Positions 23,510-35,144 of a stretch of DNA of 64,000 nt are shown here, in pieces. The first letter of the stretch is position 1; the number at the start of each line of letters is the position of its first letter. The notes below the pieces were generated by a model. The model searched no databases and had not been told where the DNA came from. It was given only the letters and a program-made list of their open reading frames with translations. Source of the DNA: Deroplatys truncata (Eukaryota; Arthropoda; Insecta; Mantodea; Mantidae); contig CM060976.1 of assembly GCA_030765065.1 (NCBI GenBank), positions 58,264,539-58,328,538 on the forward strand, written 5' to 3'. The position numbers were made by a program, and so were the translations under genes.

Positions 23510-24295
23510 ACTACAGCGCCAGCGCGCGCTCACAAACACACATTCTACGCAGGTTAAAACCGACGAAAGAAATGACAATGAAGCACAAAAACATTTTGAA
23601 GCCCTATAAGCTTATAAAAGTTAAATGTTGTAATGGGATTTGGTAGTTAATGCATGCAAAAATATAAATTAGGTATTAGCATCAGGATATTTAAAACTTT
23701 GTACGTTACATTTGCCTTGTAAAGTTAAATTAAGTCAAGAAAATTGGTACTGTGACTTACTGTTTAGAGCGAATAAGTTTTAATTTGTTAATCTTGATGT
23801 ATGTAGCCATTATTACACTTTTATATAGATTTCTGTGTAACTTTGGAGGATTTATTACGGATAGATACTAAAATTCACTCTGGCTGCAGTAATATGTATG
23901 ATATTATTGCCAAAAACAATATAAAAGCTTGATCACAATAAATGAATACTTTCTTTGTAAAATTGACCAGGTGTTAAAATAAAATAAATAAAAAAGACAC
24001 CCTCACTACCTTTTTCTCTCCAGTACTGGTTAGCACATGCTAGTTTATATAATTATATGTTTATTCGGTATTCGCATAAGAAGTGATTCGTATTCTTGTC
24101 ACGTTACTCACGATTAACATTTGACTAGAAATAATCTCCATAAGGACTTGTTTGTCTGCACGATACGGAAAACAATCACGATTGTCCAACTACCGTTTTT
24201 GTAAACAATGAATGTGGGGAAACAAAAGAATCGCCCATGATACTTAATATACGCCGCATAACGGTCAATCCTGGAAAAACCTAGATTGATAACGA
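23510..24295. other. Unassigned AT-rich DNA
   Basis: No gene or family recognised. The minus frame at 24114-24338 runs into the LTR and is not a gene. Confidence 0.5.
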
Positions 24296-24299
24296 ATAT

Positions 24300-25261
24300 T
24301 GCAGCGGTATTTAGTTTATTTAAGTTTGTTAGCTCCACATTGTGGTAGCCAATTTGCGATAGTATTAGTGTTTGTTTGAAAGAATGCTACTGTTTATTTG
24401 CCGCACGTATAAAAGACAATTTGTCGCGGTCACTTCGTGTTATCTTTTACTGAGCGCCTGTTATTTTATTTAATTTTGGGTTCACTGTCCTCCGGCTAGC
24501 TATGATCTTTTTGGTCGAGCACTTATCTTATACAAGGTGTGTAAACGGAAAGGAGTCTTTTATCCAAAGATAACACTGATGAAGAATTTGTTTTACACTT
24601 TTATTATCGTAACATATTATGCACTTTCACATATTAATCTTGACACTCGCCAAACTGAAACTGTTATAATAACTTATATACTGCTCATTCTTAATTCGCG
24701 TACTTCAACTTTTTGTGTAATTAATTTTATGACACTTGAGATTTTTTTATAACTTTGCTACGCGTAACCTGCGAATCGATAAACTGTGCGATGTATTCAA
24801 CGACGTGTAATGGACTGGAGACGACGTGTGGTGTACAAATGTTTCCGATAGACTGGACGAATTTGACTCTGACCTAGCCCTTTTTATACTCCTACACCCC
24901 GATATGCCTAAAGATTATAACCGAGCTGCTATTAGTTAATAAAACGCGCCAACATTAGCGTCTATTTTTATATCCAATGAAAATTATGAACACATATGCT
25001 CTAGGAAAAATGTTCCAGCAAATTCTAAGAAAAACGAGCCAATATTACGTCATTTGCTCGTCTCTAATAATGATAAACAGCTCACCCCCTCGCTACATTA
25101 TTGCACGCTATTATTGTCAGTTTCAGTAAGGCCGTTTAAACTTACTTCTCGACAATAATTACAATCAACAAACATCTCAAATCAATGTCACACAATAATG
25201 CATATTCACACTACAATTACTCTTGACATTTACATAATTTGTGATACAAATTACTGCATCA
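24300..25261 (-). mobile_element. Solo LTR, family L1, minus strand
   Basis: In plus orientation it reads TGCAGCGGTATTTAG ... ACTGCATCA, flanked by ATAT at 24296-24299 and 25262-25265. On the minus strand the order is U3 with CATTGGATATAAAAATAGACG, TATA box, the CACACGTCGTCTCCAGTCC region, AATAAA, then a 3' portion with GCTAGCCGGAGGACAGTGAA. Near the 3' end is TTGGCTACCACAATGTGGAG (about 24330-24349), resembling a tRNA-Lys primer-binding site. Right of it the host DNA is repeat A (CGGAAACAGCTAATGC). Confidence 0.88.
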
Positions 25262-25708
25262 ATATATCGGAAACAGCTAATGCTACAAAGTTTGGCATAC
25301 ACTGCATGTTTCAATTAGCTCTACAGTTTTCGTGTAATACGTTTTAGTGTATCTTTATGTTTAGCATTTACATAGAATTATAAAAAAGGTCATTCAAAAC
25401 GAAGGGACTTCAAAGGACATTTGCAGAACACTATTTCATCAAAATAGCTAAAAGCCATTTTTAGAAGATTAAAAACAACATTTCCATATAAGGGTTAGTT
25501 TAGGTTGGGATTTTTTTTATTAATATTCGCCTGGATGCTTAAACAATAACTGACTGAAATATAAATTCATATATGCATCTAAATTTTCGCTTTTGAGCTG
25601 TACTACTAAAAAAAACGGACACACGGTTAAGTGGATCTCAAAATATGCATTTCTAGTGCAATTTCCATGTCAAATATTTAGGTGGAACACGATATTTCCT
25701 CTACATGT
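25262..25708 (+). repeat. Repeat A copy 6, partial
   Basis: Directly right of the LTR, ATATCGGAAACAGCTAATGC matches the CGGATATCTCAGAAACAGC block of copy 4. After a diverged stretch come AAAGCCATTTTTAGAAGATT, CTTTTGAGCTGTACTAC and TTTAGGTGGAACACGATATT, all repeat A landmarks in order. The 5' part left of the LTR is not clear. Confidence 0.65.
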
Positions 25709-27344
25709 GACAGATAAGTGGTAGAAATTGATATATTGTTTGAGTGCTGCCCATGTGATCATCGACCTTCGGGGAAAGCTCATTCCACCCAGCGATGACT
25801 GAACCCTTTATTAACTGAACGTATCCAAAGGGCATTGCTGTTAGCTCCAATAGAGGCATGCGGAGCGATGACGGAGCGTAGCCATAGGATTTGTAAAGCC
25901 AAAACCCTACCTTTGCATCGCAGATTTTTTATATTTAGTGACATTCATTTAGCGACGTTTTGCCATTCTGTTGGCACCTTCAACCTCAAAATGTCGCCTT
26001 GTTATGGCGTCCCTAATAAGAGAGGGTGGGTGGTCCAATTGACTTCGTTAGGACCATATCTCATGCTTAAATACTACCTCATTCATTCAGGATTACTATG
26101 TATATTCGTCTTCCCGATTTCTTAAGTATTTTGGCTGTGTCACCATATACAAAAATAAAATCCAACATTTTATGCGATCTCAGGATTATAAATTTTATTA
26201 AATAAATCCTAAAATAATTCGGTCTCCATACCTTAGTATCTCTCCCTATACTTAATTTGTATTACCTGTCGTGTTGAAGCGATAAACAAGACAGGTGCTT
26301 GCATGCATTCCCTTCCTGGGAGAGAAGTGAGTATATGTTACGAACTGTGATGTAGTCTATTATCAGCATAGTAGGTAATTATAAATTTATACATTCAGAT
26401 CTTAATTATTATACACTTAATAATCTACAAAGGTTTATCTTTGTTGCTCATAGAAAAGAATTATCACGAAGTCGCTTCATCTTCTCTTATAAGCCACGGC
26501 AAATAAGAATACCAGTATTGCGTCTTTGCTATTATTGGCACGCATGCCATAATCAGCCAATTAGCAAGATATTTAATAGAATTAATGTTTATAACTGTAG
26601 GATTGTATAAAATAGTGCTTTAATAAGTGATAACAGTGGCCACTAAAGTTAATGCTGTAAAGTAAAGGATGCATATATGCCGGTAGCTGATGTACTCTGT
26701 ATGTAGAAATGTTTTCAACCGAAACGTTTTTTAAAATTTTATCAAAGGTACACAGCTAAAATATTAAAAACTATACGAAAATGTGGAAGTAAGTCAAAGA
26801 AAAAAATTCGAACAACCAACATGAATAATAAGAAGCGCAGGGATTCGCTTGAATATAAAAACAAGCCAACGCTATCTTAATAAATATGTAAAAATTGCCG
26901 GATGTAAACATCAGCATCTAATCCCAGTTTAATAATGTTTATCAGCGGTCGTTTCCCATGCATAGCTTCGTTAAACTCATCCGACTCGACGACGCAAAGA
27001 TGCCATAGTATTTGCCTTGTAAAAATACAGGCTTTGTGCTCACAGCGCGCGTATTAGCATACGAAACGCTGCGTGTAATATTCTCTCGCGATGAAACACG
27101 GTTGCTAGCCAAGATACTGCAATAATCACCCTCTTTTAGCTGGGAAAGGGATTACTTGTGTGGTCGGCAACGAAAACGGCCGACGCTATGGATTGTTTGG
27201 GGATACTGCACAATCCCAAGCTTGTAAAGGAAACGTGGCTTTAAAAGAAACTTCCGCGGAGTACGGTCTTGGGCTCTTAAAGGATATTCCTACAGTGAGG
27301 TTATCGACCTACTTCGAGCTTCTAGCATGTAACTGGTTACGGGA
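25709..27344. other. Unassigned DNA
   Basis: No gene recognised. The open frames at 25835-26125 and 27160-27366 carry no motif I know. The 25740-26010 patch has somewhat higher G+C. Confidence 0.5.
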
Positions 27345-27445
27345 GGTATTTTACACTTCCACGTAAAGGGCACTTTGCGGTGGTGGGATTTTCTTGCAAA
27401 TCTTCGTATGGTAACCTTGAAAAATTATGAAATTTAATCTAAGTT
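27345..27445 (+). repeat. Repeat A copy 7, short fragment
   Basis: CACGTAAAGGGCACTTTGCG, GGTGGGATTTTCTTGCAAAT and CTTCGTATGGTAACC align with the TCCATGTAAAGGGTAATCTG ... GATTTTCTTGAAAACCTTCG block. Nothing on either side continues it convincingly. Confidence 0.6.
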
Positions 27446-27640
27446 TAATATATATTCGAAATAAATGTTTGCCTGATAGGGAAATGATTCAGTCGAAGAT
27501 ATTAACGGGTCCTGAATTCTAAACATCGCACTCTGAGGCAGTATTTTTAACACTTAAATGATTGTAGTATAAATGTATAATAAAAATTCAGTAACAGCCC
27601 GTCTTAAAGCAATATGTGTATAAATAACATATAAAATGTA

Positions 27641-28220
27641 TGTAACAGTCATTGTAATATGTTTATATTATTTTGTACATGTTTAATAATGTTATGTGAA
27701 TGTATTAGGTAATTTAACACTATAGGAGATGTGATAATAGAGGTTGAAAGTTGCTAACAATGAGGTAACAGTGAGGTAGCCTTGAGGCAATAATGAATTG
27801 GAAAGTTTAATAAATCTACTAGTAATTCTTGGAGCAACCATAATGTAATTTTTGTGACAGTTTATAAATAGCCAATCAACAACCAGAAAACCTAACAGTT
27901 AAATAAAAGTATTCTATTGGAGTAAAATTAGCCAATCAGAGACTTGCAATAGAAAAAGTTTGCAAATTCAAGCGGTAAACGCCTGTCGCTAAAAGGCAAC
28001 ATATCTAAGCAGTTCGTTCGTTCGCTCGGTACGTGTTCAGTGTGAGACGAAAATTCATTATAAAGTTTACGTGTTAAAAAGTGCAAGTAATTAATAAATA
28101 ACCTCACAGCTCTATATATCAGTGAAGTGTTACTTAATAAATGAAGGATTAATAAAAGGAGTGAAGTAAAATTATAATTTGTGTAAGCCTACATTCTTTA
28201 GCCGCATTACCCCCTGTTAA
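27641..28220 (+). mobile_element. Possible second solo-LTR family
   Basis: The segment begins TGTAACAG and ends CCCTGTTA, near-inverted ends of LTR type. In between are TTTATAAATAG (TATA-like, near 27861), GCCAATC motifs, a CAGTTCGTTCGTTCGCTCGG start-like region, and AATAAA-type signals (near 28095 and 28150), in promoter-to-poly(A) order. There is no second copy here and no clear target duplication, so this is inference from layout. Confidence 0.35.
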
Positions 28221-28552
28221 GAGAAATATGTTTCTACAAATTAATACTGACGCAGCCGAGGCAAACCTAAATGTATACAATATTTAAAGAAACATGAAAT
28301 ACAAAGTTGATTCCTAATCGTTGGAGCGAAGACCACCGGAAACTGTGTACCATACGTGAGGCAGTTACTTCATCAAGTTTGGCTCCCCGTCAGTCGAACT
28401 ACAATACAACTCCTTTTAAAATTGGCATATTTATCGTACCACATCATAATACTTATAATCAATAAGACGCTACGAAGCGACGTATTTCATCAGTCAGGGC
28501 TGATTTTTCCGCTTTTCTATCATTTTATTGCTTGTCTATTTTTCAAATCCCA
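28221..28552. other. Unassigned DNA
   Basis: No gene recognised; the 74-codon frame at 28356-28580 runs into the minisatellite. Confidence 0.5.
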
Positions 28553-29800
28553 ACATTTACTGCTTTTATCACCTCCCTAGCATTTGCCTGTTTCTATCGC
28601 CTCCGCAACATTTACTGCTTTTATCACCTCTATAATATTTGTCTGCTTTTATCACCTCCATAATAATTGTTTCTATCACCTCCCTAACATTTTTACCCTC
28701 TCTTTTACGTATAGTAAGTAGTGGTAGTATTTCATTTCACACAAAGCTTCGATACCGGGATTTCACCGGAAAAACATGTTTTGAGGCCTCCTGAATAAAA
28801 ATATTTTTTAGAAAAAGGCCTGTGTGTGTGTATCTGTGAAAGCATAACTCAAAAACGAAAAGTCGGATAAATACCAAACTTGGTATTTAGGTTCACTATC
28901 TCTCAAAGATACGACATGTAGATTTTCAAGTAAATTCCCCAACACCAGACTAACCTTTACATGAAACATTTTTCGCAAATTTTTATTTTCTCAAAAGTTG
29001 TCTAATGATTTTGATTAAAATATCACATGTTTAAAATATTATCATGAAAATAAAATATATATCTTAAATTTTCTGAGAATGTTCTCCAAAAGTCCTTTTC
29101 TTTCTGAATGGATTTTCCATAAGTGGTATACCGCAAGAGATAGACAACATTTTTCTACCCAAAAAATGTAGATCTCATTAAAACACACAATTTATACCCT
29201 ATAAATTTTTTGTATAGTGAACCATTTCCGAGATATTCCTTGTTGTTTGTTTGAATTTTCCAATACTTATACTTTTTCTCAAATGGGAATTCATTATTCG
29301 TTTTTTTATGTTCTGGACATATAAAGAGAATGAAATGCTCCACATAGCAACCAGCTCTTAAAAGATTTAACTATCTCTTAGAGCCTATACCCTATTAGCT
29401 TTGCACCTACAAGAAAATTAGCAGTAAGATTAACATCCCGATACCTTAATTAATATGTAGTAAATGGAGAATAAGCATTTGTAAAAAGTTTGTACAAGAG
29501 TAGGAAAGTCATGTGAGTGTAACACATCAGAGTTTTGTATTTTTATCACCTCCTGGTATTTTTGTGTTTTATCACCTCCCTGGTATTTCTGTTTTAATCA
29601 CCTCCCTGGCATTTGTCTATTTTATCAACTCCCTGGCATTTTTCTGTTTTTATCTCCTCCTTACCATTTTGGCATTTTTGTGTTTTTATCACCTCCCTAG
29701 CATTTTTCTGTTTCTATCACTCCCTGGTATTTGTCTACTTTTATCACCTCCCTGATATTTTTCTGTTTTTATCACCTTCCTGGCATTTGTCTATTTTAAC
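28553..29800 (+). repeat. 28-bp minisatellite interrupted by repeat A
   Basis: Units of about 28 bp based on TTTTATCACCTCCCTGG plus CATTTTTCTG occur as roughly five diverged copies at 28553-28690 and about ten more regular copies at 29537-29800. Repeat A copy 8 (28712-29535) lies between the two blocks. The right block is more uniform than the left. Hydrophobic open frames such as 29513-29755 are repeat translations, not genes. Confidence 0.88.
28712..29535 (-). repeat. Repeat A copy 8, full length, inside a minisatellite
   Basis: Minus-strand orientation, from GTATAGTAAGTAGTGG at the low end to GAGTAGGAAAGTCATG and GTGAGTGTAACACATCAGA at the high end. The landmarks CGATACCGGGATTTCACCGG, TGTGTGTGTGTATCTGTG, CGGATAAATACCAAACTTGG and TTTACATGAAACATTTTTCG are all present in order (subfamily 1). 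Confidence 0.92.
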
Positions 29801-30886
29801 ATCTTAATACCTGTTAACTTGTTTGCGATTCTCATTTATTTTCCGCGTAGATATTCAAAGTTAGCTTCACCAAAACAGCACGATACCAAACAACACAAAG
29901 GGAGATAGAAATGCTGTATGGAAGCAGTTCGATCAGTTAATTTAGTAAATTAATAGTTTATTGTGTTTATTTGTTTTCTTTTAATCGTGAGATAGTTCAA
30001 TTAAATCCCACTATAGTTTTGATTTCCCTAGATAAATCAAAACCTTTAGTGAAATTACAGTTTATGCATTCGTATAACACTAGCAGAACTCGCAGTTCCC
30101 TTGTTTTATGGCATTAACTGGGAGGTTCTTTTCTGTATTTTCCACTGTAACATTCTGGCAGTCTCTCCTTCCATTTATTCGATTCCGTTCTTTCCTATTC
30201 TATCCCACTTTCCCTCTTTAATATCACCCTCTCTACACTCTCTCCTTTTTCATTACCTAAGTCTTCATATGGGAAACGTACATGTCATGTGATATTTGAA
30301 AACCCTGATAAGTCCAATTTCTCTGAGATAGTAATAAACATTTGAATATAACTAAAGGTTTAACAGGACACAACCTCGTCTCATTCTTTGCCCTTATTTT
30401 ACCATCAGAACTACTATATAAGATGTGAAACATTTCTGGCGACGTGATCGGGCTGCCAGAAGCAACCAGCTTTCGGAAACTAACATTATCTCCATCTTCA
30501 GGGTAATAATGTACTACAAACCTGGCTTATATCCCTCTGGTGAGCGAAACGGAGCGCTGGTTGGTGGTCCATCTAATGAGAATACTCCACTGTCCTGTTT
30601 TTGTACCGAATTTTATTACATTATTATGTAAAGCAAGCATGGCCAACCAGGTAGAGGTGAGTTAATGAGTTAATTCAGTGTTCTGATTTTTATTATTAGG
30701 TTCATTCCAGATTACAGTCCTTCAATTAATTTGTGCTTTAAGGGGACACTAAATGGTAAGAATTGCCAACAAATGACATCTTTAGTTTTTCGTGCAGTCT
30801 TACAAATTGGATTTTACCTTTGATTGGATATATAGTTCATTACTGCAGTCACAATGGTTATATTTTACATATATTTTTAAAACTCT
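29801..30886. other. Unassigned DNA with a pyrimidine-rich patch
   Basis: No gene recognised. 30130-30265 is C/T-rich on the plus strand (TTTCCTATTCTATCCCAC and similar). The open frames here have no motif. Confidence 0.5.
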
Positions 30887-32119
30887 GATGTGTTGCACTC
30901 ACATGACTTTCTCTAATCTTTTACAAACACGTTTTCTTCATCTACTTCATGTTAATCGGGATAAACCTTTACAGAACTACCTTATTGCTAATTTTCTTGT
31001 AGGTGCAAGGGGAATATGGTAGGCTTTAAACGATAGTCAAATATTTTAAGAGCTGATCGCTATGTGTAGCACTCAATCTCTTTGCATGTGCAGGACATAG
31101 CAGAAACGAATAAGGAATTCCCATTTGAGAAAGAGTATAAGTATTGGAAAATTCAAACAAATAGCAATAAACATCTCGGAAACGGTGAACTGTACAAAAC
31201 AAATGTGTATGATATAAATTGTATGTTTTAATGAGATCTACATTTTTTTGTATAGAAAAATTTTGTCCTCTTAGGTTTACCAGTTATGCGAAAGTCATTC
31301 AGAATGAAGAGGACTTTTGGGTACATTCCCAGAAAGTTTAAGATATACATTTCATTTAACATAAAAATATCTTAAACATATGATATTTTAATCAAAATCG
31401 TTAGCAGTCATTTTTGAGAGAATCAAAATTTTCGAATTATGTTCCATGTAAAGGGTAACCAGCGGCGCCGTGGCCGAGTGGTTGGACCGCTCGCCTGTCA
31501 CCGAGGCGGCCCGGGTTCAATCCCAGGGACCCGCATGTGGGATTTTTGGTGGATAAAGCGGCGTCTGAGTGGGTTTTCTCCGGGTTCTCCGGTTTCCCCT
31601 GCCATTCATTCCACCAACTGCTCCATTATCACCTTTCCTTTCATCCATTTCACCATCATTTCGTTTCATCTACTTCCTTCCTCCCATTCCAGGCATCGGG
31701 TTGATCACCCATCCTGGATCTTCTGTCTGCTCCATGAGTGTGTCTGCTCCTCGACGTGCCTCTGATCGCAGGCACCCGCCTGTAAGTTCTGGGGGTGTAA
31801 GTCCTGCATAAGAGGAGGTTAAACAAAGAAAGAAAGTAAAGGGTAGCCTGGGTGAGGGGATTTTATCGAAAACCTTCGTGTCGCAGCATTGGAAGATACT
31901 AAACTCAAATTGAAAGTTTAGTATTTATCCTACTTTTCCATTTTGAGTTATGCTGTTCACAGTCTGACAGACAGACGCATGGACACGTTTCCAAAAATGC
32001 TTTATTTGGATTCAGGGCACCTCAAAACACGTATTTGAAGTGAAATCTCGGTATCGAATTTTTGGGTGGAATGCAATACTTCCCCTATTTACTGCAGCAC
32101 GTAGTAGAGAAAATAAAAA
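30887..32119 (+). repeat. Repeat A copy 9, full length, carrying an S1 SINE
   Basis: Starts CTCTGATGTGTTGCACTCAC and ends GCACGTAGTAGAGAAAATAA. The SINE at 31458-31835 interrupts it at the TCCATGTAAAGGGTA block. The other blocks, including CGGTATCGAATTTTTGGGTG near the end, are in the usual order. Subfamily 1. Confidence 0.92.
31458..31835 (+). mobile_element. tRNA-derived SINE, family S1, with target duplication
   Basis: The head is GGCGCCGTGGCCGAGTGG, an anticodon-type stem around CGCCTGTCACCGAGGCGG, and B box GGGTTCAATCCCAGG. The body continues through TCTCCGGGTTCTCCGG and GGCATCGGGTTGATCACCC to an A-rich tail AAACAAAGAAAGAAA. GTAAAGGGTA at 31448-31457 is repeated at 31836-31845, and that sequence is part of repeat A, so the order of insertion is clear. 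This is the best-preserved S1 copy. Confidence 0.93.
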
Positions 32120-32336
32120 TGAAGGGTACAATCAAAGTCCACTTTTTAATATTTTGCAGTAATTTAATTTGAAGTTTAAAAACGCAGCATATTAACCATG
32201 TTAGGCATAAACGAAACATGTTTCTTTCTAGAGCAATTCTCACGGTGTTTTTCTAACAGACCCATTTTTTGAAATTAGTATCATGTGTTATAGGATCCTT
32301 TTTATTAACAATGAAAACTCAAGGTACACCTGTTTA
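32120..32336. other. Unassigned DNA
   Basis: Short AT-rich spacer without recognised features. Confidence 0.5.
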
Positions 32337-32875
32337 CAAACAAAAACAATCATAATTCACTTACTTTATAGAATGTATTACATTATACATAACTGTTTGC
32401 CTTAGAAAAATGTACACAATATTTGTGGGATATTTAATAATATGTATAAGAGACAAAAGAAATTAATGTAATTTCTACATCAAATTACTCATTGTTGACT
32501 ACGGGTAATCTTAAAACAACAATCAAGTCCACTTGCTTTATAGAATGGATTACATTATACATAACTATTTGCCTTCGAAAATTGTAAGCTATAAATCGCC
32601 AATAAAACTAATTGCTTAATATCTATACCACATTACTCATTGTTGACTATGGGTAATCTTGAACAAAACAATCATAGTCCAATTTATAGGATTACATTAT
32701 ACATACAGTATGCCTTAGAAAAACGTAATATATAAAACACCAATGAAATTCATTATTTTATCTCTACACCAAATTACTCATTGTTGACTACTAGTAATCT
32801 TGAAAAATAAAGCTGAGCATCACCAAATTAGTCATTCTTGACTACGAATAATCTTGAAATACAAAGCTGAGCATT
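32337..32875 (+). repeat. Tandem repeat, about 140-180 bp unit, three copies plus a short one
   Basis: Three successive units contain AATCA, TTACATTATACATA, TGCCTTAGAAAA (or TTCGAAAA) and TACTCATTGTTGACTA in the same order, starting near 32337, 32519 and 32656. A fourth, short unit repeats only CACCAAATTAGTCATTCTTG, TAATCTTGAAA and AAAGCTGAGCAT. No coding frame persists through it. The units are diverged, so the array is old. Confidence 0.8.
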
Positions 32876-33606
32876 TTCAGAACAGAATTTCTTCAAGGGA
32901 TTGTAGGTCGTCGTAATTTGCCTTGGAGAGTGGAATTAAACTTGAATATGAAGGTTTTGACTACCTTTCAGTCTGTGCAGTTGACTTTTTGTCAACAATA
33001 GCATAGGACTCCCTGGAGCTAAGGTGTGTCACATATTTAAAACACCCAAGCTGACCAACATTTAAAACAATAAACTCTTCTGAAGTAGTTCAAAATTACT
33101 CTCATTTAAAATGTATATGGACTCATGATTGTTTTTCCATTTCACAGAGGACTTTGATTGTTCTTCCCCTGGACATCTTTTTTCTAAGCTGATTTTGTAT
33201 GGACTAGATGTGGTTTTTTCCATGTATGATGCTGCTGGAATGTAGTACTACATACATAGAATCCTTGGTACCAGAATCTCAATTTTCGCCTAAGGTGGAC
33301 TTTGATTGTTTTTCCTCTGTACCATTCAAATGATACTGCATCTTTTATGTAATACTAGAGTTTCTATGTCACTTCACATAAAATGATCGTAACTTTTACA
33401 CACCTTGGAATAGACACTTTAGTACACTTTTCGAGTAAGTTTTATTCTAAAATTTGGTACTGTTAAATATAACAGCTGCTGTTGGTGAATCCATGTTAGT
33501 CCGTTTCCTCGTACATATATGCCAGTTTGTTTTCTCCATTTTTTGCTTTGTACGCTTTTATTGTATTTTTTTAACTTACCTAAATGAAATTTTAAGATGA
33601 TAAAAA
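32876..33606. other. Unassigned AT-rich DNA
   Basis: No gene recognised between the tandem repeat and the Tc1-like element. The phrase ACTTTGATTGTTTTTCC occurs, slightly varied, near 33150 and 33300 and resembles text near 32130, so faint older duplication is possible. Confidence 0.5.
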
Positions 33607-33608
33607 TA

Positions 33609-34841
33609 CACTACGTGATCTAAAGTATCCGGACACCTGGCTGAAAATGACGTACAAGTTCGTGGTGCCCTCCATTGGTAATGCTGGAAGTCAATATGGC
33701 GTTGGCCCACCCTTAGCCTTGATGACAGCATTCACTCTCGTAGGCATACTTTCAATCAGGTGCTGGAAGGTTCCTTGGGGAATGGCAGCCCATTCAACTG
33801 AGGAGAGGTATCGATGTAGGTCGGTGAGGCCTGCACGAAGTCGGCATTCCAAAACATTCCAAAGGTGTTCTATAGGATTCAAGTCAGACTCTGTGCAGGT
33901 CAGTCCATTACAGGGATGTTCTTATCGTGTAACCACTCCGCCACAGCCCGTGCAGTATGAACAGGTGCTCGATCGTTTTGAAAGATGCAATTGCCATCCC
34001 CGAATTGCCCTTCAACAGTGGGAAGCAAGAAGGTGCTTAAAATATCACTGTAGGTCTGCGCTGTGATCGCGCCACGCAAAACAACAAGGGGTGCAAGTCC
34101 CCTCCTGGAAAAACACGACCACACCATTACACTACCACCTCCGAATTCCACTGTTGGCACTACACACCCTGGCAGATGACGTTCACTCGGCATTCGCCAT
34201 ACTCACACCCTGCCATGGGATCGCCACATTGTGTACCGTGATTCGTCACTCCACACAAAGTTTTATCACTGTTCAATCGTGTAATGTTGACGCTGCTTAC
34301 ACCAAGCGAGGCATCGATTGGCATTTTCCTGCGGGATATGTGGCTTATGAGCAGCCACTCAACCATGAAATCCAAGGTTTCTCACCTCGCGCCTAACTGC
34401 CATAATACTTGGAGTGGATCCTGATGCAGTTTGAAATTCCTGTGTGAAGGTCTGGATAGACATCTGCCTATTATCTACTCTTTACGACCCTCTTCAAATG
34501 TCGGCGGTCTCTATCAGTCAACAGATGAGTCGGCCTGTACGCTTTTGTGCTGTACATGTCCCTTAACGTTTCCACTTCACTATCACATCAGAAACAGTGG
34601 ACCTAGGGATGTTTAGGAGTGTGGAAATCTCGCGTACAGACTTCTGACACAAGTGACACCCAATCACCTGCCACGTTCGAAGCCCGTGAGTTTCACGGAG
34701 CGTCCCATTCTGCTGTTTCACATGTCTAATGACTACTGAAGTCGCGGATAATGAGTACCAGGCAGCATGTGGCAGCACAATGCACTTAAGATGAAAAATG
34801 TATGTTTATGGGGGTGACCGGATACTTTTGATCACATAGTG
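33609..34841 (-). mobile_element. Tc1-like transposon, second family
   Basis: The inverted ends CACTACGTGATCTAAAGTAT (33609) and CACTATGTGATCAAAAGTAT (inverse, to 34841), each followed by CCGG(A/T)CACC, lie beside TA at 33607-33608 and 34842-34843. Length is 1233 bp. The ends and protein differ from the 7839 family, so this is a separate lineage. The gene inside is broken. Confidence 0.93.
33691..34778 (-). pseudogene. Tc1-like transposase pseudogene (DD34E), mostly preserved
   Basis: On the minus strand the N-terminus has a helix-turn-helix with KSVREISTLLNIPRSTVSDV (near 34610), followed by degraded linker frames. The catalytic domain shows the first Asp in FVWSDESRY (near 34245), then GGGSVMVWSCFSRRGLAPL, the second Asp in FQNDRAPVHTA (33972-33974; the usual Asn after Asp is Arg here), and Glu in NPIEHLWNVLE (33868-33870). 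The 104 nt between D and E instead of 105 shows a one-base deletion. The C-terminus is complete to the stop at 33691. Several frame changes make it inactive. The Met at 34778 is a tentative start. Confidence 0.88.
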
Positions 34842-34843
34842 TA

Positions 34844-35144
34844 ACTTGTAAGTGCTATTATTGATCTACGTTGGTGCTAATTAGAATGTTGGGCGTTTAA
34901 AGAAGTGCTGACACATTTTAATCAATAGATGCTTGAATAGAGAAAATGATCCTATTTTTCTTAATAAACAAGCTGTTTGTACAAAAACGGATCAGTGAAC
35001 TCAAAAAACATGAATCTACATCCTGTACATATTTAAGTATGACAACTTAAATATTTTCTGAGATAATTGATCATGATTCTTAGGTTTAACCCTTTTTTTT
35101 TGCTTGTCATTTAATGAACCATTTTCTTCTTAATCAACGGCTTA
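34844..35144. other. Unassigned DNA
   Basis: Nothing recognised. Confidence 0.5.

Noticed and set aside
21909..25261. A complete LTR retrotransposon with two LTRs
   Set aside because: The LTRs are inverted and each has its own target duplication; the DNA between holds repeat A and no pol gene.
28553..29800. A CRISPR-like array
   Set aside because: Units are head-to-tail without unique spacers and diverge gradually, as minisatellites do; the genome is eukaryotic.
29513..29807. Hydrophobic open frames that look like membrane proteins
   Set aside because: They are the 28-bp minisatellite read in two frames; the residues repeat with the unit.
31439..31811. Open frames of 80-108 codons over the S1 SINE
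   Set aside because: Similar frames appear over the S1 copy at 2157-2530, and both contain the tRNA-like head; they are SINE sequence.
30887..32119. Repeat A as an ordinary MITE with terminal inverted repeats
   Set aside because: ACTTTCTCTACT/AGTAGAGAAAGT is inverted, but the conserved 5' end runs about 20 bases further out and I see no target duplication, so the class stays open.
33647..34396. Plus-strand open frames of 101-139 codons
   Set aside because: They are antisense to the transposase pseudogene at 33691-34778.
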